Assembly (NCBI GenBank): GCA_900318255.1
Contig: ONJX01000014.1
Coordinates: 1 to 64,000 of the forward strand
Length of the DNA stretch: 64,000 bases
DNA from: an uncultured Prevotellaceae bacterium
GTDB taxonomy: Bacteria; Bacteroidota; Bacteroidia; Bacteroidales; Muribaculaceae
Reading direction: 5' to 3'
This document shows, one piece after another, positions 8,830-15,839 of the stretch. The first letter of the stretch is position 1, and the number at the start of each line of letters is the position of its first letter. The position numbers were made by a program, and so were the translations under genes. The notes beneath the pieces are model-generated. The model had not been told where the DNA came from. It saw nothing but the letters and a program-made list of their open reading frames with translations, and searched no databases.

Positions 8830-10059
8830 TTACCTGAAGGTGAGGATGGAGCAGCGGTCGAGGGTGAGCTGCTGGGCGGCTTGCTGCAGCTGCTCGGCAC
8901 TGACGCCGAGGATGCAGTCGATGTTGTCGCGCAGGGTGCTCACACGGTTGTAGTAGAGCAGTCCCCTACCCGCCCCCATCGCCGAGAACTCGGCATTGTC
9001 GCTGGCCACAAGCAACTGGCCGCAATACTGGCGCTTGTAGGCGTCGAGGCGGCGGGCGCTCAAGGGCGACTGCGCCAGCGAGTCGAGAGTGTTGCCTATG
9101 AGCTTCAACGCCTTCTTGAGCTTGTCGTGCTCGCAGCCGAGGTAGATTTGCACCATGCCACAGTCGGTGAATGTGGTGAGCGATGACTCCACACTATAAA
9201 CCAAACCCCGCTTCTCGCGCAGGCTCACGTTCAAGAGCGAGTTCATGCCCGGCCCGCCCAGGATGTTGGTGAGCAGCGACATAGCAAAGCGCTCGTCGTC
9301 ATACATGCCCGCCACCCGTGCGCCCACGATGGTGTGAGACTGGTGCAGCCCCATGCTAGCCACCTTGCGTTGCGGAGCCACTACGGCAGGAGCCAGGCGC
9401 TTGATGCCTCGCTTAGCATGAGAAAGAATGTCAAAATATCGCTCGGCAAGCCTGAACACCCTCCCGGCAGGAGTGCTACCTAATGAGAAAAACACCATGT
9501 TGCTGGGCACATACAGACGCTTGAGCCAGTCGTGGCAATGGCCCGAAGTGAGTCGCCTCAAGTCTTTTTCTAAACCCAGGATGTTGTGACCCAGCTGACT
9601 GCCAGCGAGCAGCATGTCCTCAAAGTCGTCATATACCGCCTCGCTAGGCGAGTCGAGGTAGCTCGCCACCTCCTCAAGCACCACGTCAAGCTCGGTAGAG
9701 AGCTCATGCTCAGGGAACACCGAGTTCGCAACCAGGTCAGCAAGCAGCTCCACGGCGCGCTCTAGGTGCTCCACCGGGAAGATGCAGTAGAGCATGGTGC
9801 TCTCCTTGGTGGTGTAGGCGTTGAGCTCGCCGCCCACCTGCTCCATGCGGTTGTTGATGCGTGTCGAGGAGCGTCGCCGCGTGCCCTTGAAGATGGTGTG
9901 CTCCACAAAGTGGGCCAGCCCATACTGCCCCTCCAGCTCATCGCGGCTGCCGGCGTTCACCGCCAGTCCGCACCATGCCACCGGCGACTGCCGCTGCACG
10001 TGTACCAGACGCAGCCCGTTAGCAAGAGTGTGAAGATATATATTTTCGTTATCGTTCAT
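8830..10059 (-). CDS. M16 family zinc metallopeptidase (insulinase-like)
   Basis: 409 residues, single-length M16B type (pitrilysin/processing peptidase family). The inverted zinc motif HFVEH (residues 50-54, HxxEH) is intact, and the downstream ELDVVLEEVASYLDSP region supplies the third zinc ligand glutamate. The C-terminal M16_C half is present (NILGGPGMNSLLNVSLREKRGLVYSVESS, including the R..YS motif that helps bind substrate). There is no signal peptide, so the protein is probably cytoplasmic. M16B enzymes cleave peptides inside a clam-shell chamber; the substrate here is unknown. The next gene upstream is the S24 repressor, 78 bp away. Confidence 0.92.
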   Translation of the reverse strand: MNDNENIYLHTLANGLRLVHVQRQSPVAWCGLAVNAGSRDELEGQYGLAHFVEHTIFKGTRRRSSTRINNRMEQVGGELNAYTTKESTMLYCIFPVEHLERAVELLADLVANSVFPEHELSTELDVVLEEVASYLDSPSEAVYDDFEDMLLAGSQLGHNILGLEKDLRRLTSGHCHDWLKRLYVPSNMVFFSLGSTPAGRVFRLAERYFDILSHAKRGIKRLAPAVVAPQRKVASMGLHQSHTIVGARVAGMYDDERFAMSLLTNILGGPGMNSLLNVSLREKRGLVYSVESSLTTFTDCGMVQIYLGCEHDKLKKALKLIGNTLDSLAQSPLSARRLDAYKRQYCGQLLVASDNAEFSAMGAGRGLLYYNRVSTLRDNIDCILGVSAEQLQQAAQQLTLDRCSILTFR

Positions 10060-10137
10060 TTAAAGGATTTAAAGGAATTAAAGGAATCACGTTTACGTTC
10101 CCTAATCTTTAATACTCGACCCATGCGCCCAGGGCAC

Positions 10138-10836
10138 CTACATGCGGGTATCGACGTGGAGGATGTTTTGCACAAACATCAGGTCGCGTATCTCGCTACG
10201 CTCAATTTCCATATCATCATATTTCTTGTTCTCGCTGCGCAGTATCACCATCGAGGGGTCGTCGTGACGGCGTATGTACTTGACCAGGCGATAATCATCG
10301 AGAATCACCACATAGATTTGCCCCCAGAAGATTTGGCGCAGGTTGCTCAACTCGCGCACAGCAATGTAGTCGCCATTGCGAATCACGGGGCTCATCGAGT
10401 CGCCGCTCACGCGCACGATGCGGCAGTTGGCATTAGCCATGTCGGGCAGGTCGATAAAGCCAATAATCTGATCGTCGCTAAACATGCGTGCCTGGGGCAG
10501 ATAGCCCGCCGTCACGTCGATGTCATAGACCGGCGTGCCACGCTTAGCCATCGCCGCGGTGGGCTCGGTGACGATGCGAGTGTCGGGCACTGCCACCAGC
10601 TGCTGAGGCTGCTGCTTGGCAAAGGGCAAGTCCTCGCCAGTCTCCAGCCACTGCTTCGACACACCCAGGTTCACTACAATCTTGTTGATCAACGCCTCGC
10701 TCATCGCCAGGCGACCATTGAGGTATTTCGACAAGTTTGACGTGTCAATGTCTATCTTCTGAGCAAAATCCACCTGACGGTAGTTTAACTCCTTCATTAA
10801 GAACTTAATACGTTCGGCTACTGCGTTGTTATCCAT
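10138..10836 (-). CDS. XRE-S24 transcriptional repressor (CI/LexA-like)
   Basis: 232 residues from the ATG at 10836. A longer in-frame start at 10887 lies inside the promoter and is rejected. Residues about 5-60 form an XRE-type helix-turn-helix (VDFAQKIDIDTSNLSKYLNG). Residues about 100-225 form a LexA/CI-type S24 self-cleaving domain, with catalytic Ser147 in GDSMSP and Lys186 in RLVKY, and a candidate cleavage site Ala110-Gly111 (DVTAGYLP). Ser-Lys spacing of 39 fits the family. It therefore probably responds to RecA filaments or a comparable stress by autoproteolysis (family knowledge, not shown). Two palindromes overlap its own promoter, which suggests autoregulation. No prophage genes surround it. 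Confidence 0.88.
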   Translation of the reverse strand: MDNNAVAERIKFLMKELNYRQVDFAQKIDIDTSNLSKYLNGRLAMSEALINKIVVNLGVSKQWLETGEDLPFAKQQPQQLVAVPDTRIVTEPTAAMAKRGTPVYDIDVTAGYLPQARMFSDDQIIGFIDLPDMANANCRIVRVSGDSMSPVIRNGDYIAVRELSNLRQIFWGQIYVVILDDYRLVKYIRRHDDPSMVILRSENKKYDDMEIERSEIRDLMFVQNILHVDTRM

Positions 10837-10851
10837 AATAATACATTTATT

Positions 10852-10888
10852 TGTGGCAAAATTACCACATTTTTGGCAAATTACCAAA
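10852..10888 (-). promoter_or_regulatory. Promoter and two operators of the S24 repressor gene
   Basis: The minus-strand promoter is TTTG (10885-10888), 20 bp, TAATTTTG (10857-10864). Two related palindromes cover it. TGTGG-N8-CCACA (10852-10869) spans the -7 box, and TTTGG-N7-CCAAA (10872-10888) spans the -33 box. Both have the centre CAAA(A)TTA. The arrangement is that of a self-repressed CI-type regulator. Confidence 0.75.
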
Positions 10889-10917
10889 TAATATCAACCT
10901 TTTTCCACCCTTTTCTC

Positions 10918-10958
10918 AAAAATCGGAAAAAGGGGTCGGTTCTTTTTGTCCGTTTTTT
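10918..10958. repeat. G-rich-core hairpin element, copy B
   Basis: Same core as copy A (AATCGGAAAAAGGGGTCGG then TTCTTTTTGTCCG). The right arm has decayed from CCGATT to CCGTTT. Confidence 0.65.
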
Positions 10959-11022
10959 GCCCGATTTTCGACATTTTGACTATTATTTGGCGATTTTGTT
11001 CCGTTTTTGACCAATTTTCCCC

Positions 11023-11061
11023 AAAAAAATCGGAAAAAGGGGTCGGTTCTTTTTGTCCGAA
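11023..11061. repeat. G-rich-core hairpin element, copy C
   Basis: Left arm AAATCGG, inner A-run, GGGGTCGG core, then TTCTTTTTGTCCGA. It is nearly identical to copies A and B. Confidence 0.65.
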
Positions 11062-11097
11062 TATTTATGCATTATGCAGGTTTTCAGGTTTCAGTTT

Positions 11098-11140
11098 TTT
11101 CATGAAACAATGGGGTCAGCCCCCCCGATGTTTCAATTTT
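11098..11140. repeat. Hairpin with GAAACA/TGTTTC arms and GGGGTCAG...CCCC core
   Basis: Nested inverted repeat: GAAACA (11104-11109) pairs with TGTTTC (11128-11133), and GGGGTC faces a run of C. A cleaner relative is at 53640-53668 (GAAACAA, GGGGTC, GACCCC, TTGTTTC). Outside it, CAGACGATTAAA (11143-11154) and TTTAATCGTCTG (11189-11200) form a further perfect 12-bp inverted repeat. Confidence 0.6.
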
Positions 11141-11204
11141 TTCAGACGATTAAAAACGATTAAATACAATAGTTAGTTTTTAGTCGTATTTAATCGTCTG
11201 ACAC

Positions 11205-11248
11205 AAAAAATTGGGAAAAAGGGTGTGGTTCTTTTTTTCCCGATTTTT
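11205..11248. repeat. G-rich-core hairpin element, diverged copy D
   Basis: AAATTGGGAAAAAGGG, TGTGGTTC, then CTTTTTTTCCCGATTT. The stem sequence has changed on both sides (GGGAAAAA with TTTTTCCC), so base-pairing is kept although the sequence differs from copies A-C. Confidence 0.55.
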
Positions 11249-11414
11249 GTTCAATTGCGACATTTTCAGGTATTTTTGGGCTAATATTTGGGTGTTATGA
11301 GAATTTTTCGGAAATTTGCGCACTCAATGGCAGAGCTTCAAGATAAATACTTGAAAAAACATCTTTTTAAGCCCCTGTTTTCTAGTATTCTAGAGAATAT
11401 AAAAACATCAAAAT

Positions 11415-12689
11415 ATGACTCAACAAGCCGATTTTGCCGAAGTGCTGGAAGTGGCATCCAAAGCTGGTCACATCCTCCTGGAGAATGGTGCCGAGATTTC
11501 GCGAGTGGAGGACATCATGAGCCGCATCGCCTCGCATTATGGCGTAGATACTGGCAACTTCTTCATCCTTTCTAACGGCATTTTCACTACTGGCCATGCC
11601 AACAAGGTGTCGAAGTCGGGCGGACAAGCCTCGACCTACGCCAACGTGGAGTTTATCCCCCTGCGTGCCATCCAGCTCTCAAAGGTGGTGGCTGTGAACC
11701 GCTTGAGCTATGACATTGCCAATGGCAAGACCAATCTTGCCGAAGCACGGGAACGACTGGAGCGCATCAGTGCCGCCCCACAAAAGCCTGTCTGGGAGCA
11801 GATTTTGGGTTCCGGATTTGGTGCGGCAGGTTTCTGCGCCGTCTTTGGTGGGGGCTGGCTCGACTGCGCCGCGGCACTGGTGGTGGGGTTCTTGCTCTAT
11901 GCCTTCGTGCTGTTGGTGAGCAGCCGCTATCTGTCTAAAATTGTGGGCGGAGCCTGCAATGCCCTGCTTGCCACCCTGCTATGTGTCATCTCGTGGCGCA
12001 TAGGCTTAGGCAGCAGCCTTGCCAACATCATCATTGGTGCCATCATGCCACTCATTCCTGGAGTGCCCTTTGTCAACGGAGTGCGCGACCTTGCCAACAG
12101 CGACTACATTGCCGGTTTCACACGCTTGACCGACGCCATGCTCGGTTTCTTTTGCATTGCCGTGGGCGTGTCGCTTGGCTTCATCATCGACGGCTCGCTG
12201 CATGGTGGTATGCTAGACATAGAGATGGCTGTTAACCCGCAGACTGCCAACCTCTTCATCCAGGCTTTTGCGGCCTTTGTGGGCACTGCGGCCTTTGCAC
12301 TGCTCTTTGGCATCGACCGCGAGCACTATGTGCCGGCGGGAGTGATTGGAGCCATAGGGTGGGCGCTTTATCTGGTCTTGGTGCGCTATTGTGGAGCCAC
12401 GCCCGTGGGAGCCACACTGGCTGCCGCCACACTGGTGTGCGTCATCTCGCGCATTGCTGCCATCCCCTTCCGCATCCCGGCTCAGGGTTTTCTGCTATGC
12501 GGCATCTTCCCGCTGGTGCCTGGAGCAGGCATCTTCTGGTTCACCTATTACTTGACCGACTCGCAGTTTGACCTCTCGCTACAGAGCGGCTGGCTGGCAA
12601 GCAAGATTGCCATCGCCATCGTCTTTGGCATCATCCTCGCAATGGAACTGCCTCAGCGTCTCTTCTCGCACAAGCACCGCACGCATTAA
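11415..12689 (+). CDS. Threonine/serine exporter family membrane protein (ThrE-like, fused YjjP-YjjB)
   Basis: 424 residues. The N-terminal half (about 10-260) is the YjjP/DUF1212 part with the conserved cytoplasmic stretch LENGAEISRVEDIMSRI and several membrane helices. The C-terminal half (about 280-415) is the YjjB/DUF3815 part with four or five helices (FAAFVGTAAFALLFG, FLLCGIFPLVPGAGIFWF). Fusions of this kind occur in ThrE of Corynebacterium, which exports threonine and serine; some relatives export dicarboxylates such as succinate, so the substrate is open. The gene is convergent with 12708-14576, with only 18 bp between stop codons and no visible terminator. Confidence 0.88.
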   Translation: MTQQADFAEVLEVASKAGHILLENGAEISRVEDIMSRIASHYGVDTGNFFILSNGIFTTGHANKVSKSGGQASTYANVEFIPLRAIQLSKVVAVNRLSYDIANGKTNLAEARERLERISAAPQKPVWEQILGSGFGAAGFCAVFGGGWLDCAAALVVGFLLYAFVLLVSSRYLSKIVGGACNALLATLLCVISWRIGLGSSLANIIIGAIMPLIPGVPFVNGVRDLANSDYIAGFTRLTDAMLGFFCIAVGVSLGFIIDGSLHGGMLDIEMAVNPQTANLFIQAFAAFVGTAAFALLFGIDREHYVPAGVIGAIGWALYLVLVRYCGATPVGATLAAATLVCVISRIAAIPFRIPAQGFLLCGIFPLVPGAGIFWFTYYLTDSQFDLSLQSGWLASKIAIAIVFGIILAMELPQRLFSHKHRTH

Positions 12690-12707
12690 CATTTTGCAAT
12701 CACCTTG

Positions 12708-14576
12708 TCATCTCAGCGGTGCTTCAATCGCAGTGATTGACAACGGACTCTCAATGGCCTTTAAAGCGCATTGCTTAGCGATGGCGCGGTTTTCCTCGCT
12801 CATGCCCACGGGCAAGCCATTGAGCTCCTGTATGTTGTTTCGAAGGAGCCATCGTGGGTCAACCCACGTGGTGTCGGTCCACACCCTCTCACTCAAGCCA
12901 TAGCGGGCAAGCAGGGTGGCTGTGGCTGCATAGGCCTCTATCAGGCAGGGGATGCCCTCCTGCAAGTGCAGGTCGTCGAAGAGGTGCCCCAGGTCGCCCA
13001 GCGAGTCGAGCGGTGTGGTGCGTGCGTTCTGTATGGCAGTGCCGCAGGGCAGCAGCAACTCAATGCCAGTGTCGAGCTGTAGTTGACTCACACACTGGGC
13101 AATGCGCTCAAACATCTGCACGCTAGTGGTGTCGGGAGCCAGGCGGGGCTGGTTGTCGGGGAAGGATGGCGTGATGAGCCATGCATATTCGTGCGGACAT
13201 GTCACCTTTAGTCCGAGCCAGTCGATAATCTGATTTAGATAGGGCTGATAGGTGCTGTAGTCGCGCGACATGCTAGACTGCTGCTGCAGCACTATCATGT
13301 CCCAGGGGTGACTTGCAATCACATCTGTCATGGGCACGCTGTCAAGGGCATCCCACGGTTGCGCGCCATGCGACCAGTAATGGATGAAACTAGTGGGAGT
13401 GCCAGGATCAACCGGTGCCCAAGTGGTGGAATCGAGAGCATTATAAAACTCATTAAGGCTACCAGCGCCTATATACATGATGTCGAGTTTTAGATATATT
13501 TCAGGAGCCACAGCCTTCATCACAAACGGCACATAGCTCAGCGCATCGAGCGAGAAGCTGTTGCCTATCGACAGCACTCGCAACGTGTCGGTGACAACAT
13601 GCCTCGCCACCTCAACTTGAACATCTTTATAATATATTGTGTCGCCCACATCAATGTGCATCACCACTGGCGCCACTGCACCGGTGGTGTAATGCCGGTT
13701 GTTGAGCGATAGCACTTGGGCACCATCAATGGCTGTAACCTCGCCACTGGGCAACGGACCCTTAATCACGCCCAGCCCCGACGTGGCAACTGCCACGCGC
13801 TCATTATCGTGAGCGGCAAGTCGCACCTCGGCACCCACCGCCAGGCGCAGCGTCTCCCCCACCCTCATCATCACGCTGCCATCGATGGGGTTGAGCACAA
13901 CAAAACAATAACCCTTGTCGCCCACACCATTAGTGCTGCCTGCAAGCAGAGCGTCATAGACTGCTGTGACATCGGCCGCCGTGACAATGCCATCGCCATT
14001 AGCATCACCATGAGCCTGATCATAGCCCAAGAGATTGTTATAAACCTGCGTCACATCGGCTGCTGTGACTATGCCATCATGACTGACGTCGCTAAGGCAG
14101 GCGCTGCCAGGCACATTGTCAATGTCAACCAAAGTTTTTAGGATACCATTATATTGTGAGTAAGTGTCATGCAAGGGGCCATCAACGGCAAGCAACGACC
14201 CAGTGGGCACATGAGGCAGCAACAGCGACGCATCGGGCACATGCGAGAAGATAGTGGTCAGGCTATCACAGCCAGCAAACGCCCCGTCACCAATCGCCGT
14301 GAGCGTGGCAGGCAGCGACAACGACGTGAGCCACTGACACTGAGCAAAAGCACCACTGGCAACCTCTGTCACTTTATAGTCAGCAACCATCGATGGAATC
14401 ACAGCAGCCTCGGCCCGATAATCATCCACAACCCCCAGCACGCGCACAGTGCTGTCGCCACCAAGCACCTCGTAGCGCAAGCCATTGCTCACAATGGTGT
14501 CGTCACCTCTCGCCACTGGCGTCAAGCACACGGCAATCACCACCAACAATAATATTTCACACACCTTGCGACTCAT
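12708..14576 (-). CDS. Secreted LRR-dockerin-DUF4886 (SGNH hydrolase-like) protein
   Basis: 622 residues from the ATG at 14576, chosen because MSRKVCEILLLVVIAVCL is a good signal peptide (a 14-residue longer start is possible). Order of parts: one or two BspA-type LRRs (GAFAQCQWLTSLSLPATLTAI, GAFAGCDSLTTI); a dockerin-like pair (ACLSDVSHDGIVTAADVTQVY, GDANGDGIVTAADVTAVY) placed in the middle; a short beta domain; then a DUF4886 domain. DUF4886 resembles GDSL/SGNH esterases: the first block is LSIGNSFS and the last is HLFDDLHLQEG, giving Ser, Asp and His. It probably hydrolyses an ester on a carbohydrate or glycan (inference). An internal dockerin is unusual. Confidence 0.82.
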   Translation of the reverse strand: MSRKVCEILLLVVIAVCLTPVARGDDTIVSNGLRYEVLGGDSTVRVLGVVDDYRAEAAVIPSMVADYKVTEVASGAFAQCQWLTSLSLPATLTAIGDGAFAGCDSLTTIFSHVPDASLLLPHVPTGSLLAVDGPLHDTYSQYNGILKTLVDIDNVPGSACLSDVSHDGIVTAADVTQVYNNLLGYDQAHGDANGDGIVTAADVTAVYDALLAGSTNGVGDKGYCFVVLNPIDGSVMMRVGETLRLAVGAEVRLAAHDNERVAVATSGLGVIKGPLPSGEVTAIDGAQVLSLNNRHYTTGAVAPVVMHIDVGDTIYYKDVQVEVARHVVTDTLRVLSIGNSFSLDALSYVPFVMKAVAPEIYLKLDIMYIGAGSLNEFYNALDSTTWAPVDPGTPTSFIHYWSHGAQPWDALDSVPMTDVIASHPWDMIVLQQQSSMSRDYSTYQPYLNQIIDWLGLKVTCPHEYAWLITPSFPDNQPRLAPDTTSVQMFERIAQCVSQLQLDTGIELLLPCGTAIQNARTTPLDSLGDLGHLFDDLHLQEGIPCLIEAYAATATLLARYGLSERVWTDTTWVDPRWLLRNNIQELNGLPVGMSEENRAIAKQCALKAIESPLSITAIEAPLR

Positions 14577-14623
14577 AGATTGCAAAATTCTGCAAAAAAA
14601 ACGAGAAAAACAAGACAATACTA

Positions 14624-14745
14624 TAAATTGTGAATCATGAATTGAGCATTATAAATTGAGCATTGTGAATTATGAGTTATGCATTGTGAATTATGCATTG
14701 TGAATTATGCATTGTGAATTATGCATTGTGAATTATGCATTATGC
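14624..14745. repeat. Tandem array of 7/14-bp units (GCATTGTGAATTAT)
   Basis: Four perfect successive copies of the 14-mer GCATTGTGAATTAT run from about 14680, with degenerate copies on the left. Each 14-mer is two 7-bp half-units. The opposite-strand relative (TGCACAA/TGCATAA) occurs at 63301-63384. Confidence 0.85.
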
Positions 14746-14765
14746 ATTGTATTAGCATTGCGCAT

Positions 14766-14805
14766 AAAAAAACCTACGCCCGCTTTTCAAACAAAGCAGA
14801 CGCAG
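14766..14805 (-). terminator. Intrinsic terminator, minus strand
   Basis: Stem of 14 pairs including three G-U pairs: forward-strand CTACGCCCGCTTTT (14774-14787) against CAAAGCAGACGCAG (14792-14805), with a 4-nt loop. Seven T follow on the minus strand (14766-14772). It could end the methyltransferase transcript or a short RNA from the promoter at 14877-14908. Confidence 0.75.
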
Positions 14806-14870
14806 ACAACTAAAAAGGAATGTATTAATTACGATGGTTATATTATAATGATGAATGTACCTTCGCTTTT
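14766..14870 (-). ncRNA. Candidate small RNA or attenuated leader
   Basis: A minus-strand promoter (14877-14908) lies 72 bp upstream of a strong intrinsic terminator (14766-14805), with no plausible gene between, predicting an RNA of about 105 nt. Read-through would give the LRR-dockerin-DUF4886 gene a leader of about 290 nt. Which is true cannot be told from sequence. Confidence 0.35.
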
Positions 14871-14876
14871 GCTATG

Positions 14877-14908
14877 CAAATTTAGGAATTTTCCTAATTT
14901 TATGCAAA
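14877..14908 (-). promoter_or_regulatory. Minus-strand promoter upstream of the DUF4886 gene
   Basis: TTTG (14905-14908), a 20-bp spacer and TAAATTTG (14877-14884) on the minus strand. A TAGGA/TCCTA inverted repeat (14883-14896) sits in the spacer and is a possible operator. Confidence 0.6.
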
Positions 14909-15016
14909 CGATTTAATCGTGGCACCTCCAATATTTAATTCTTATTAACATTTTTTCAACCAAAATCAGAATTCAATAAACATCTTTTTGCAAAAAGCAG
15001 TCCAAATTGGTTCATT

Positions 15017-15736
15017 TCAAAACCAAAGGAAGAAATGCTCCAGGTTCAGCGAACGCTTGGCGACTATGACAGCGGTTTTCTCGTTGGTGAATGACTGGCC
15101 ATGAATCATCGACTGCTTGAGATGGTGCCACAGCTGCTCCATGCTGTCGCTGCGGTGCATGTTGCGCAACACCAGCACACAATCGCCGTGCAGCATGGCC
15201 GTGAGGCGCCGCAGCAACGGCTCCCAGCAGGCACGCTCAGGCACCGAGTTGATGAGCACAAACGGCACCTGCTCATTGCCCATTTCCTGCTCATAATCGT
15301 GAAATGCCACATCAAGGCAGTCGTAGCACTCCACGCTGTCGAGATAATCGGCCAGCACATTACCTATCACGGGATAGGCATCAAGATGAGGCTCATAGAG
15401 CCACAGCCGGCTCTGCGACGACACGTTGAGCATAGTAGCCGCCGTCATGCCATAGCAGGTGCCCACCTGCATGATGCGCTGTGGGTTGAAAAAATTGGTG
15501 ATGCGAAACAGCATCTTCATGCCCTTTAACGAGATTACACGCGGGTGCTTCTTTTCTTCGCGCAAGGCACCTATCACCGCCTGGCGCATTTGGGCCATGC
15601 TGGCATAGCAGTAATACGGCAGCTTCTCGCGCAGCACAAAGCGCACGAAATGATACGCAAAAGGGGAATGAATGCCATGCCCCTTGCTGCGATGATGACG
15701 GCTCAAGGCCGTGCGGTATCTCTTGATGCGACCCAA
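15017..15736 (-). CDS. Class I SAM-dependent methyltransferase-like protein
   Basis: 239 residues. The N-terminus carries the signature KGHGIHSPFAYHFV, common to a Bacteroidetes family annotated as O-methyltransferase-like. A Rossmann-type core follows, with motif I as IMQVGTCYGMTAATML (VGTCYG in place of the usual GxGxG) and an acidic end of strand 2 (LWLYEPHL). Later motifs are degenerate: where methyltransferases have an acidic strand-4 end, this protein has VPFVLINSVPE. SAM binding is thus possible but activity is uncertain. There is no signal peptide. The gene follows YfhO on the same strand after a 103-bp spacer filled with tandem repeats. Confidence 0.72.
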   Translation of the reverse strand: MGRIKRYRTALSRHHRSKGHGIHSPFAYHFVRFVLREKLPYYCYASMAQMRQAVIGALREEKKHPRVISLKGMKMLFRITNFFNPQRIMQVGTCYGMTAATMLNVSSQSRLWLYEPHLDAYPVIGNVLADYLDSVECYDCLDVAFHDYEQEMGNEQVPFVLINSVPERACWEPLLRRLTAMLHGDCVLVLRNMHRSDSMEQLWHHLKQSMIHGQSFTNEKTAVIVAKRSLNLEHFFLWF

Positions 15737-15751
15737 TGTAGTTTGTTTTTT

Positions 15752-15786
15752 GGTGGAACGGGGAACGAGGAACGGGGAACGGGGAA
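15752..15786. repeat. Heptamer array CGGGGAA
   Basis: Five consecutive 7-bp units (GGTGGAA, CGGGGAA, CGAGGAA, CGGGGAA, CGGGGAA) lie just upstream of the methyltransferase start. Confidence 0.8.
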
Positions 15787-15794
15787 AGAATTAT

Positions 15795-15839
15795 TCTAGA
15801 AAATCTAGAACATCTAGAAAGTCTAGAGCTTCTAGCTAC
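15795..15839. repeat. 9-bp tandem array starting TCTAG
   Basis: Five 9-bp units: TCTAGAAAA, TCTAGAACA, TCTAGAAAG, TCTAGAGCT, TCTAGCTAC. The first four each hold the palindrome TCTAGA. The array abuts the stop codon of the YfhO gene. Confidence 0.85.

Noticed and set aside
10138..10836. S24 repressor as part of a prophage
   Set aside because: No integrase, structural or lysis genes are near; neighbours are a protease and a transporter. The tyrosine recombinase at 41138 is a Xer-type protein 30 kb away.
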